Source of the DNA: Nonomuraea turcica
GTDB taxonomy: Bacteria; Actinomycetota; Actinomycetes; Streptosporangiales; Streptosporangiaceae
DNA: 64,000 bases
Assembly (NCBI RefSeq): GCF_030718205.1
Contig: NZ_JAUZQF010000036.1
Coordinates: forward strand, 32,925 to 96,924
Direction of reading: 5' to 3'
How positions within the stretch are numbered: position 1 is the first letter of the stretch; the number at the start of each line of letters is the position of its first letter. This document shows, piece by piece, positions 1 to 7,566 of the stretch. Under the pieces are notes generated by a model that worked only from the letters and a program-made list of their open reading frames with translations, had not been told where the DNA came from and did not search any database. A program made the translations under genes and the position numbers.

Positions 1-1
1 G

Positions 2-1705
2 GAAGAGATCGCCACTCGGCTGGCCGAGCACGGCAGGTTCAGGTTGCTCTCGCGCGGCGACCGCACGGCCGCCGCCCGCCACCAGACGTTGCGCGCGGTC
101 GTCGAGTGGAGCTGGAGCCTGCTCGACGCCGAGGAGCAGGAGCTGGCCAGGCGGTTCTCGGTGTTCGCAGGGGGTGCGACCCTCGAGGCGATCGAGCGGG
201 TCTGTGGTGAGGAAGCCACCGGGCCGCTCGCGGGCCTGGTGGACAAGTCGCTGGTCGAGACGGACGGCGAGCGCTACCAGATGCTCGACACCATCCGCCT
301 GTTCTGCGCGGAGCGGCTGGCCGAGGCAGGCGAGGAGGAACGGCTGCGGCAGGCCCACGCGACCTGGTTCCTGGAGCTGGCGCGCCGCGCCGACGAGCAC
401 CTCTATCGGGCCGAACAGCTCGACTGGCTGGCCCGGCTGTCGGCCGACAACGCCAACCTGCGAGCGGCGCTGCGCTGGAGCGTGGAGCACGACGCAGCGA
501 CGGCGTTGCGGCTGGTGGCGGCGCTGGCGATGTACTGGTGGCTGAGCGGGCGGCGTGATCAGGCCACCGCGCCCGCCGTACGCCTCCTCGACACGATCGG
601 GCCGGAGCCGCCCGCCGGGCTCGGCGAGGAGTACGTGCTGACCGTGCTCCACGCCCTGCCCGACACCGGGTCGCCGCACTGGGAGCGGGCACGGGCGATC
701 ATCGGCTCGCTGGATCGGCCGATGCGCTCCCGGTTCGGCCCCGCCTTGTGGGGCATGATCGTGGGCCCGCCCGAGCCGGAAGCGGCCGGGCGGCGTCGGC
801 GGATAAGCGCCGATCCGTGGAGCCGGGCGCTGGAAGCGCTCGGCAACGCGTTGCTGGCACTGCTGAACGGGGCGGTCGGGCGCGCCGAGCGGGAGCTGGA
901 AACGGTGCTGGCGGACTTCAGCGCGGTGGGTGAGCGCTGGGGGAAGGCGCAGGCGCTGGATTCGCTGGCGCTGATCGCGAGCTGGCGTGGCGACTGGGCA
1001 CGCGCCATGGGGCTGTGGAAGGACACGATCGGACTCCTCGAAGAGCTCGGCGCGCTGGATGAGCTGGTGGACGTGCTGAGGCGGCGGGCCGACGCTCGCC
1101 TGCGTGCCGGGGACGCGTCGGCGGCACGCGCCGACTGCGAGCGTGCCGAGGAGTTGGCGCGGGCGATGGGCAGGCCGGGGCTCACGGCGGAGGTTCAGCT
1201 GCGGCTGGCTGAGATCGCCCGGTGGCAGGGCGACCTGGCCGGTGCGGACGATCGGCTGGCCGCCGCGCTGGAGGTCTCCTCTGAGGGCGGCGTGTTCACC
1301 GCCACGGGCAGCAGGTCACGCGTGCTGACGGCGCTCGGGCGGCTGGCGCAGGCCCGCGGTGACGTGGCGGAGGCGGGCCGCAGGCACCACGAGGCGCTGG
1401 CCGCGGCGCTGGCCTCACCGCTGGTGACCGACCTCGCCGACGTCGCCGAGGGTCTCGCTGGAAACGCCCTCTTCGCCGGCGCCTCGCCACAGGCAGGTGA
1501 GAAGGCGGCGGTGTTGCTCGGGGTGGCGGTGGCGCTGCGGGGCACGACGGTGGCCGGGGACCGGGACGTCGCCGAGGTCGCGGCCGCCGCCACCCGCGTC
1601 CTCGGTCCGGAGGCGTTCGCGGCGGCGTACGCCAAGGGCGCGGCCATGGGGCAAGACGACGCACTGTCGGTGCTGACAAGGGGTGCGGCGGCTGTCAGCC
1701 GGTAG
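2..1705 (+). CDS. AfsR/LuxR-like NTPase-TPR regulator, C-terminal part (5' truncated by window edge)
   Basis: The reading frame is open from base 2, so the gene starts outside the window; 567 residues are visible. The visible N-terminal part contains the RAVVEWSWSLLD and FSVFAGG motifs that follow the NB-ARC-like ATPase module in actinobacterial SARP/AfsR and large LuxR-type regulators, including a QMLDTIRLF-type stretch. The remainder is an alanine-, arginine- and leucine-rich helical region read as TPR repeats. The DNA-binding domain, if present, lies upstream and cannot be seen, so the exact subfamily (SARP, BTAD or LuxR) is not decidable. Such proteins usually activate neighbouring genes; the next gene in the same direction is a broken monooxygenase. 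Confidence 0.8.
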   Translation, partial: EEIATRLAEHGRFRLLSRGDRTAAARHQTLRAVVEWSWSLLDAEEQELARRFSVFAGGATLEAIERVCGEEATGPLAGLVDKSLVETDGERYQMLDTIRLFCAERLAEAGEEERLRQAHATWFLELARRADEHLYRAEQLDWLARLSADNANLRAALRWSVEHDAATALRLVAALAMYWWLSGRRDQATAPAVRLLDTIGPEPPAGLGEEYVLTVLHALPDTGSPHWERARAIIGSLDRPMRSRFGPALWGMIVGPPEPEAAGRRRRISADPWSRALEALGNALLALLNGAVGRAERELETVLADFSAVGERWGKAQALDSLALIASWRGDWARAMGLWKDTIGLLEELGALDELVDVLRRRADARLRAGDASAARADCERAEELARAMGRPGLTAEVQLRLAEIARWQGDLAGADDRLAAALEVSSEGGVFTATGSRSRVLTALGRLAQARGDVAEAGRRHHEALAAALASPLVTDLADVAEGLAGNALFAGASPQAGEKAAVLLGVAVALRGTTVAGDRDVAEVAAAATRVLGPEAFAAAYAKGAAMGQDDALSVLTRGAAAVSR

Positions 1706-2296
1706 GCCCCGGTCCTGCGCCTCGGCGGCCAGGCCGTCGACTTCAAGGGCGAGACCCACCGTACGGTCCTGGCCCGCATGGGCATCCTGGACGACGTGCG
1801 CAGGCTCCAGACCGGCGGCACGGACCAGGAGATCGTCGACGCGAACACCGAGACCCCGACCGGCGTGCACGTGACCTTCGAGCGCTCCTCGCCCCGCAGG
1901 TTCGACCTGGTCGTGGGCGCGGACGGGATCCACTCGGCCGTGCGCCGCCTGGCCTTCGGCCCCGAGTCCGACTTCGCCTCCGACCGGCTGGACTACGACC
2001 GCTACGACGCCGGGCAGCAGAAGGACATCCTGGCACGGGTCTATGCGGGTGTGGGCTGGCAGGTTCCCGCCGTCATGAAGGCGGTGCACCGCGCCGGCGA
2101 CGTCTACCTCGACTCGATCAGCCAGGTCAGGATCGACCGCTACAGCAAGGGTCGCGTGGTGCTGCTCGGCGACTCGGCGTACGGCAACACCCTGGGCGGC
2201 TTCGGCACCGGCCTGGCGGTGGTGGGCGCGTATGTGCTGGCCGGCGAGCTGGCCGCGGTCGGCGGCGACATGCGCAACTGGGGGATCAGGCTTTGA
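1706..2296 (+). pseudogene. FAD-dependent monooxygenase remnant (PHBH/TetX-like), internally deleted
   Basis: The same frame as the upstream gene resumes after its stop and encodes segments of an aromatic-ring-hydroxylase-type flavoprotein: GGQAVDFKGE, then RRLQTGGTDQEIVDAN, then FDLVVGADGIHSAVRR, then the late FAD motif RVVLLGDSAYGN with GGFGTGLAVVGAY. The N-terminal Rossmann GxGxxG segment is absent, the middle of the protein is missing in at least two places (after EIVDAN and after RLAFGPESDF), and the C-terminus ends early in NWGIRL. Intact relatives are about 370-400 residues. The longest piece that could be translated starts at 1778 (172 residues). The tail overlaps the convergent methyltransferase gene by 11 bases. 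It is very unlikely to be functional. Confidence 0.75.
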
Positions 2297-3104
2297 GCCG
2301 CCCGACCCCGCACTTGATCAGGAGCCGCGGCTTGTCGTCCAGCAGCGGGAGGCGATCGTCGGCCGGGTCGACCTGCCACTCGTGCACGGGCACCAGGCCC
2401 GGCCCGATCAGCTCGAACCCGTCGAACAGCCGCAGCACCTCCTCGTGCCCGCGGAACCTGCCCTGGGCCGACGTCCCGGCGGTCGCCATCTGGAGTTGGG
2501 CAATCGCCTCCGGGTCGCTCTCCGCCATCGCGTGGGAGATGATCAGGAAGCTGCCGGGCGCCATCCGCTCCCTGAAGGTGGCCACGATGCCGGCGGGATC
2601 CTCTGCGTCCATCACGAAGTGCAGCACGCCGACCATCAGCACGCAGACCGGCTGGTCGAAGTCGATCAGGCCGGTGACGTTGGGGTCGTCGAGGATGTCC
2701 GAGGGGCGGCGCAGGTCGGCCTGGATGGAGGCAATGCCGGGGGCGTCGGCCAGCATCACCTCGGCGTGCATGCGCACCACCGGGTCGTAGTCCACGTAGA
2801 TCACCCGGCAGGCCGGGCTGACCTTGCGGACGGTCTCGTGGATGCTGGGCGAGGTCGGGATGCCGGTGCCCAGGTCGATGAACTGCCGCACGCCCAGCGC
2901 GGCCAGGTGGTGAACGGCCTCGACCTGGAAGACCCGATTGGCCCTGGCCACCAGGCGTGTGTCCGGGGCCACCGCGAGAACCCTCTCGGCAACCGCCCGG
3001 TCGATGGCGAGGTTGTCCTTGCCACCAAGCAAGTAGTCGTACACCCGGGCAGAACTCGGGACACTCGGGTCGATGCCGGGCGGAACGCGTTCTAGCTCGG
3101 TCAC
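2286..3104 (-). CDS. SAM-dependent methyltransferase, DUF574/Methyltransf_19 family
   Basis: The product is 272 residues, the usual length for this actinobacterial family. The family hallmark ARVYDYLLGGKDN is at residues 19-31, the SAM-binding motif FIDLGTGIPT at 75-84, and the acidic residue that contacts the ribose lies in YVDYDP at 103-108. The GTG start is preceded by AAAGGAGA. Members of this family are cytosolic methyltransferases, very numerous in actinobacteria, and mostly without known substrates. No cognate XRE/DUF397 regulator pair sits beside it. The upstream region carries two inverted repeats that may be control sites. Confidence 0.9.
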   Translation of the reverse strand: MTELERVPPGIDPSVPSSARVYDYLLGGKDNLAIDRAVAERVLAVAPDTRLVARANRVFQVEAVHHLAALGVRQFIDLGTGIPTSPSIHETVRKVSPACRVIYVDYDPVVRMHAEVMLADAPGIASIQADLRRPSDILDDPNVTGLIDFDQPVCVLMVGVLHFVMDAEDPAGIVATFRERMAPGSFLIISHAMAESDPEAIAQLQMATAGTSAQGRFRGHEEVLRLFDGFELIGPGLVPVHEWQVDPADDRLPLLDDKPRLLIKCGVGRLKA

Positions 3105-3121
3105 GTGTGTGCCGTCTCCTT

Positions 3122-3217
3122 TGCCAGGTGCTACGTGGCACCAATCCTACTCGGCTCCTCCGGCAGGACGGTCAGCCGGAAGAGAACACGTTCTCGTTAC
3201 TGAGGTGCCACCTGGCA
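3122..3217. promoter_or_regulatory. Inverted repeat in methyltransferase upstream region
   Basis: TGCCAGGTG at 3122-3130 is repeated in inverted orientation as CACCTGGCA at 3209-3217. Each arm also sits in its own small imperfect palindrome (GGTGC/GCACC and AGGTG/CACCT). The pair flanks the likely promoter of the minus-strand methyltransferase. The binding protein is unknown. Confidence 0.35.
3182..3195. promoter_or_regulatory. Palindrome GAGAAC-AC-GTTCTC, possible operator
   Basis: A perfect 6-bp inverted repeat with a two-base centre lies between the divergent methyltransferase gene and the small gene at 3381. It is placed about 80 bases upstream of the methyltransferase start and inside the larger inverted repeat at 3122-3217. 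This is a typical size and position for a dimeric regulator site, but no regulator can be assigned. Confidence 0.35.
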
Positions 3218-3380
3218 GGGCTAAGGAGATCGCCTGAGGCGTGCGCGCGACGGTGGTCGCCGGGGCGGGATTGTAACGCCGAGGATGACCGTAAATACAG
3301 CCGGATGGCCGATGCGCTTTGGACACCGGCCTGTGCATCCTGGTGAGGAGGGTTCCGCATCGGAGAGGAGTCACGAGGGC

Positions 3381-3566
3381 ATGGAGATCGCGGCAGGCCG
3401 CCCGACCGTTGTCTTGGACAATGGCGTGGTCGGCAGGGTCATGCTGGCACATCCATCTCGACGCGACCTCGTGCTCGTGCTCGGCATGGACGGCACCCTG
3501 CTGAGCTGCCAGCTCGGCGACATCGCGTGCGTGGTGGGAGGCAAGCCACTCTGCCGCGACGGCTGA
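3381..3566 (+). CDS. Small hypothetical protein (61 aa)
   Basis: I do not recognise the family. The ATG at 3381 is preceded at 10 bases by GAGAGGAG, a good ribosome binding site, and this is why I chose it over the longer open frame from 3285. The product is mostly alternating hydrophobic and polar residues (VVLDNGVVGRVML, LVLVLGMDGTLLSC), which suggests a small beta-barrel, and it has three cysteines near the C-terminus. There is no signal peptide. It stands alone between the methyltransferase and the amidase, and the amidase converges on it. Confidence 0.45.
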   Translation: MEIAAGRPTVVLDNGVVGRVMLAHPSRRDLVLVLGMDGTLLSCQLGDIACVVGGKPLCRDG

Positions 3567-3620
3567 GGGCTCTTCCGCCGTCGAGGTCGGCCCGCCGATG
3601 CAGCCGTTGGGCGTACGGGG

Positions 3621-4424
3621 CTACTCGGTCAGGAAGCGCTTGATGCCGTTGGCCAGGGAGGTGGCGATGCGTTGGCGGAAGGCGGGATCGGACATCTTGG
3701 CCGCGTCGCCGGGGTTGCGCATGTTGCCGCACTCGATGAACACCGCCGGTCGCTTGGACAGGTTGAGCCCGCCCAGGTCGGTCCGGGTCTCCAGCCCGTC
3801 GCGGCCCCGGTAGTTGGAGTAAGGCATGCCGGTGCCCTTGCGGTAGGCGTCGCGCACGGCGAACCCGAGCCGCCGGGACGGTTTGACGACGTCGTCGTTG
3901 TGCCCGGGAAGCAGCCCCGGCATGATCACGTGGAACCCGTGTCCGCTCGGCTCGGCCCCGTCACCGTGAATGGACAGGACGGCGTCCGCCCTGGCCTCGT
4001 TGCCGATGGCGGCCCGCTCGGTGACGCACGGGCCGACGCCCTTGTCGTTGGGCCGGGTGAGCACGACCTTGGCGCCCATGCGCTCCAGGATCGGCTTGAG
4101 CCGGCCGGCGACGTCCCAGGTGAAGGCGTGCTCCTGGAATCCATCGTCGGTCTGCGTGCCGGTCGTGTTGCAGGCCTTGCGACCGGTGATGATGTCGACC
4201 TGGCGATTGATCTCCTCCGGATGCGCGGCGTTGCCGCCGTTGTGTCCGGGGTCGAGCACCACGACCTTCCCGTCCAGCGCCCGTGCGGCGGGCGAGCGGG
4301 TGCCGGGCGAGTCTGCGGGAGACGGTCCGGCGGGCAGCGCCGTCTCGTGCGCGGTGGGCACGACGCCGCCGCACGCGGTGGACAGCGCCGCCAGCGTGGT
4401 GAGTGCCACGAGGTACGCGCGCAT
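3621..4424 (-). CDS. N-acetylmuramoyl-L-alanine amidase (Amidase_3), lipoprotein
   Basis: The product is 267 residues with a short hydrophobic leader ending in LSTAC, so Cys18 is a probable lipid-anchored residue, although the lipobox is not canonical. The Amidase_3 fold follows: zinc ligands His61 in DPGHNGG, Glu98 in QEHAF and His153 in SIHGDG, and the catalytic Glu231 in FIECGN. Enzymes of this type cleave the bond between MurNAc and the stem peptide in peptidoglycan. About 30 Ser/Pro/Ala-rich residues link the anchor to the enzyme. The gene appears monocistronic. Confidence 0.88.
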   Translation of the reverse strand: MRAYLVALTTLAALSTACGGVVPTAHETALPAGPSPADSPGTRSPAARALDGKVVVLDPGHNGGNAAHPEEINRQVDIITGRKACNTTGTQTDDGFQEHAFTWDVAGRLKPILERMGAKVVLTRPNDKGVGPCVTERAAIGNEARADAVLSIHGDGAEPSGHGFHVIMPGLLPGHNDDVVKPSRRLGFAVRDAYRKGTGMPYSNYRGRDGLETRTDLGGLNLSKRPAVFIECGNMRNPGDAAKMSDPAFRQRIATSLANGIKRFLTE

Positions 4425-4661
4425 GGTCCCGACCGTACCGGGCGCTTGTCGGCCCGCCCACTACGCGGCCAACCTGGGCCATTCGCATCCCCGACCGGAT
4501 AAATAGGCACATTGAGCGTTAATTCCGTCAATATCCGGACTTGCAATAAATGGGCCTACCCGGGCGATGGCCTTCTTGATAGATATTCTCGCTGGCGGCC
4601 ACCCTCGCCGCGCCCTCAGCCAGTCATCCCCAACGAGTGATAATGAGCGGACCGATTCAAG

Positions 4662-5294
4662 GTGCTTGCCGATGATTTCTTCCTCGTCGCTTGGGATACG
4701 ACCGGCTCGGGCAAACCGCGCATGCACCTCCAGGGAATCGCGCTCGGCCTGGCCGGCGCCCTGATCGCGGAGCTGGTGCTGGCGCAGCGGATCGCCGTGC
4801 GCGGCGTGCGCCTCGGCGTGGTCGACCCGCGGCCGGTCCAGGAGAAGGTGGCCGATAACGCGCTGTCCGAAATGATCAATTCCGCACACCACACAGACAT
4901 ACGTACGTGGCTCGCATATCTGGCACAACGTTCGGTGGCGGATGTGAGCGGACGGCTGGAGACGGCCGGACTGCTCCAACGTGAAACCCCAAAACTACTC
5001 AAGCGCAAACAAGTCCGTTATTTCTCCACCGATTTCAGCCGCGCCATGTGGCCCGCGACGCGGCTGCGACTGGGGCTGGCCCGGCGCCAGCCGCTGTCCC
5101 CGCAGGACATGGCGCTGGCGACGCTCGTGGACGCGTGCGACCTGACCGACACCGTGCTCGACGAGCCGTCCGGCCGGCGGGCCGCCCGCCACTACCTGAC
5201 CACGCTGCTGGCCGCGATGCCCCAGCCACTCAGCGACCTGAGCCGCCAGGTCGGCGCCGCCGTGGGCGACGCCGTCCTCACGTACCGCATCTGA
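4662..5294 (+). CDS. GPP34 (GOLPH3/Vps74) family protein
   Basis: The product is 210 residues and matches the bacterial GPP34 pattern: LADDFFLVAWD at the N-terminus, GLAGALIAELVL, LETAGLLQRE, then DMALATLVDACDL and a C-terminal AVGDAVLTYR. Eukaryotic GOLPH3 binds phosphatidylinositol-4-phosphate and Golgi glycosyltransferases; the role of the many actinobacterial copies is not established. The GTG start is the earliest reasonable one in frame, but its ribosome binding site is weak. The following permease begins 37 bases later and may be read from the same transcript. Confidence 0.85.
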   Translation: MLADDFFLVAWDTTGSGKPRMHLQGIALGLAGALIAELVLAQRIAVRGVRLGVVDPRPVQEKVADNALSEMINSAHHTDIRTWLAYLAQRSVADVSGRLETAGLLQRETPKLLKRKQVRYFSTDFSRAMWPATRLRLGLARRQPLSPQDMALATLVDACDLTDTVLDEPSGRRAARHYLTTLLAAMPQPLSDLSRQVGAAVGDAVLTYRI

Positions 5295-5331
5295 CCGGCC
5301 CGACCCCCCACGGACCCCAGAAAGGAACACG

Positions 5332-6810
5332 ATGCGCACCGTGCACTCTGTCGTGCCCGACCCGATCACCGGCGCACTCGCCGCCGACCGGCTCGGCGCA
5401 CCCTCGGTCGTCTACTTCGTCCTGTCCGCCGCGGCGCCGCTCACCGTCGTCGCCGGGGTGGTCACCACCGCGTACGCGATCACCGAGATCACCGGGCTGC
5501 CGATCGCGTTCCTGGTCGTGGGCATCGTCCTGGCGGTGTTCTCGGTCGGGTACGTGGCGATGGCGCGGCACATGGCCAACGCCGGCGCCTTCTACACCTA
5601 CGTCGCCCGCGGGCTCGGCCGCCCGGCCGGCATCGCGGCCGCCTGGGTGGCGCTGATCGCGTACAACGCGCTGCAGGTCGGGCTGTACGGGGCCTTCGGC
5701 GCGGCGACCACCCCGCTCATCGAACGGTGGGCAGGCCTCACGCCACCCTGGTGGGTGGTGTCGCTGATCGCCTGGGCGCTCGTGGCGGCACTGGGCGTGA
5801 TGCGGGTGGACGTCAACGGCCGACTGCTGGCCGTTCTGCTCACCGCCGAGGTGGCGGCCATCCTGCTGTTCGACCTCGCCGACCTGCTCAACCCGGCGCC
5901 GGCGGGCTTCTCCATGGAGGCCCTGTCGCCTGGCGCGTTGTTCGAGCCGGGCGTCGGGGCGCTGCTGGTGATCGCGACGCTCGGATTCGTGGGGTTCGAG
6001 TCGTCCGTGGTGTTCTCGGAGGAGAGCCGCGAGCCGCGGCGTACCGTGCCGCTGGCGACGTATTCAGCCGTGGCGATCATCGCCGGCCTGTACGCGCTGT
6101 CGTCCTGGGCGATGACGGTCGCCACCGGCCCGGCCGACATCGTGGCCACAGCGCAGCGCGACCAGGCCGACACCATCTTCGTGCTCGCCGCGCAGCACCT
6201 GGGCGGCACGGTGGTGGACATCGCCAGGGTGCTCTTCGCGACCAGCTTGTTCGCAGCGATGATCTCCTTCCACAACACCACCGCCCGCTACTTCTTCGCG
6301 CTCGGGCGCGAGCGGGTGCTGCCTGCCGTCTTCGGCCGCACGCGGGCCCGCAGCGGGGCGCCCAAGGCGGGCTCGATCGCGCAGAGCGTGTTCGGGCTGG
6401 TCGTCATCGCCGTCTACGCACTGCTCGGGCTCGACCCGCTGGTGCAGTTGTTCTTCTACGGCGGCTCGTTCGGCGGGTTCGGCGTGCTGCTGCTGATCTT
6501 CGTGACGTCCGTCGCGATCATCGCGTTCTTCCTCCGCGAGCCGAGCGGCGAGACGATCGGGCGGCGGTTGATCGCTCCGGTGCCCGCCGCGATCGCGCTG
6601 GCCGTGATGGTGTGGCTGGCGCTGGACAACTTCGCGACGCTGCTGGGCGTGCCCGGGGGTGACCCGCTCGCCTGGATCCTGCCCGCGGTCTACGGCGTCG
6701 CCGCCGTCGTGGGTCTGCTGTGGGCGATCAGGCTGCGGTCCAGGCAACCCGCGGTCTACTCTCACGTGGGGATGGGCGCCAAGGCGGCCACTGCCCGGGA
6801 CATCACCTGA
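5332..6810 (+). CDS. APC-superfamily amino acid permease
   Basis: The product is 492 residues with about twelve hydrophobic segments. The APC family pattern is clear: APLTVVAGVVTTAYAITE near the N-terminus, GYVAMARHMANAGAFYTYVARGLG, GFVGFESSVVFSEESREPRRTVP, and FHNTTARYFFALGRE. AAAGGAACACG before the ATG gives a ribosome binding site. It is a membrane transporter for amino acids or amines, and the substrate cannot be read from sequence. The acetyltransferase downstream starts 21 bases after its stop, so the two are probably co-transcribed. Confidence 0.9.
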   Translation: MRTVHSVVPDPITGALAADRLGAPSVVYFVLSAAAPLTVVAGVVTTAYAITEITGLPIAFLVVGIVLAVFSVGYVAMARHMANAGAFYTYVARGLGRPAGIAAAWVALIAYNALQVGLYGAFGAATTPLIERWAGLTPPWWVVSLIAWALVAALGVMRVDVNGRLLAVLLTAEVAAILLFDLADLLNPAPAGFSMEALSPGALFEPGVGALLVIATLGFVGFESSVVFSEESREPRRTVPLATYSAVAIIAGLYALSSWAMTVATGPADIVATAQRDQADTIFVLAAQHLGGTVVDIARVLFATSLFAAMISFHNTTARYFFALGRERVLPAVFGRTRARSGAPKAGSIAQSVFGLVVIAVYALLGLDPLVQLFFYGGSFGGFGVLLLIFVTSVAIIAFFLREPSGETIGRRLIAPVPAAIALAVMVWLALDNFATLLGVPGGDPLAWILPAVYGVAAVVGLLWAIRLRSRQPAVYSHVGMGAKAATARDIT

Positions 6811-6831
6811 TCTGACGAGAGGGGATAGGCC

Positions 6832-7428
6832 ATGGGAGAGACCTTCGTCATGCGCCCGGACATCCGGCGCGCGGCCGAAGAGGACGCGCCGCAGGTAGCC
6901 GAGCTCATCGCGACGGCGTTCGCCCAGCTCAAGGTGGTGAGCTACCTCGTGCCCGACCGCAGGGAGCGGCACAAGATCCTGACCGCCAACTTCCGGATCT
7001 TCGTGGACCACGCCCTCGAGCACGGCGAGATCCACCTCATCGACGACGCTCACGCGGCCGCCGTCTGGTTCCCCCACACCGCGCCGCTGCCCGCCCCGCC
7101 CGACTACGACCGCCGGCTGGCCGAGTGCGCAGGCGAGTGGGTCGAGCACTTCCGCGTGCTCGACGCGCTGTTCGAGGAGCACCATCCGGCGGAACCGCAC
7201 CACTACCTGGCGTTCTTGGCGGTGCATCCTGACCGGCAGAACCAAGGGCTCGGCTCGGCGCTGCTGCGGCACCACCACGGCCGGATGGGCGGCGTGGCGG
7301 CGTACTTGGAGGCCAGCAGCACCGGCAGCAGGGACCTCTACGCCCGCCACGGCTATCAGGTCCGCGACCCGTTCGCGCTGCCGGACGGGACGATGTTCTG
7401 GCCGATGTGGCGACCGGGCGGCTCGTGA
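6832..7428 (+). CDS. GNAT-family N-acetyltransferase
   Basis: The product is 198 residues. The acetyl-CoA-binding motif A is visible as LAVHPDRQNQGLGSALL, preceded by a beta strand HHYLAFLAV and followed by AYLEASSTGSRDLYARHGY, which is the usual order of GNAT motifs A and B. GAGAGGGGAT upstream of the ATG is a usable ribosome binding site. It lies 21 bases downstream of the APC permease and may modify an amine or amino acid that the permease moves, but the substrate is not evident. Confidence 0.88.
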   Translation: MGETFVMRPDIRRAAEEDAPQVAELIATAFAQLKVVSYLVPDRRERHKILTANFRIFVDHALEHGEIHLIDDAHAAAVWFPHTAPLPAPPDYDRRLAECAGEWVEHFRVLDALFEEHHPAEPHHYLAFLAVHPDRQNQGLGSALLRHHHGRMGGVAAYLEASSTGSRDLYARHGYQVRDPFALPDGTMFWPMWRPGGS

Positions 7429-7450
7429 CCCGGCAAGGCCGCGGCCGATC

Positions 7451-7463
7451 GTGAAACTTTCAC
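7451..7463. promoter_or_regulatory. Palindrome GTGAAACTTTCAC (GAAAGTTTC-type box) upstream of GH9 gene
   Basis: A perfect 13-base palindrome lies 71 bases upstream of the TGGGAGCGCTCCCA operator. The same core, GAAAGTTTC, recurs at 16834, 42894 and 52035, always beside secreted glycan-hydrolase promoters in this window. GAAA-N-TTTC repeats have been noted upstream of xylanase genes in streptomycetes. The regulator here is unknown. Confidence 0.55.
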
Positions 7464-7534
7464 AGTCTTCAAGGACCGATGGTGCGGACCCGTTGACGCG
7501 GCGGCGGTGGGAAAGGAGGATCGGATCGCTCTAA

Positions 7535-7548
7535 TGGGAGCGCTCCCA
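7535..7548. promoter_or_regulatory. CelR/CebR-type operator TGGGAGCGCTCCCA
   Basis: This exact 14-bp palindrome is the established binding site of the LacI-family cellobiose-responsive repressors CelR (Thermobifida) and CebR (Streptomyces). It ends 18 bases before the ATG of the GH9 gene, so bound repressor would block transcription initiation or early elongation. Confidence 0.85.
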
Positions 7549-7566
7549 ACCCCCCGAAGGACCTCC

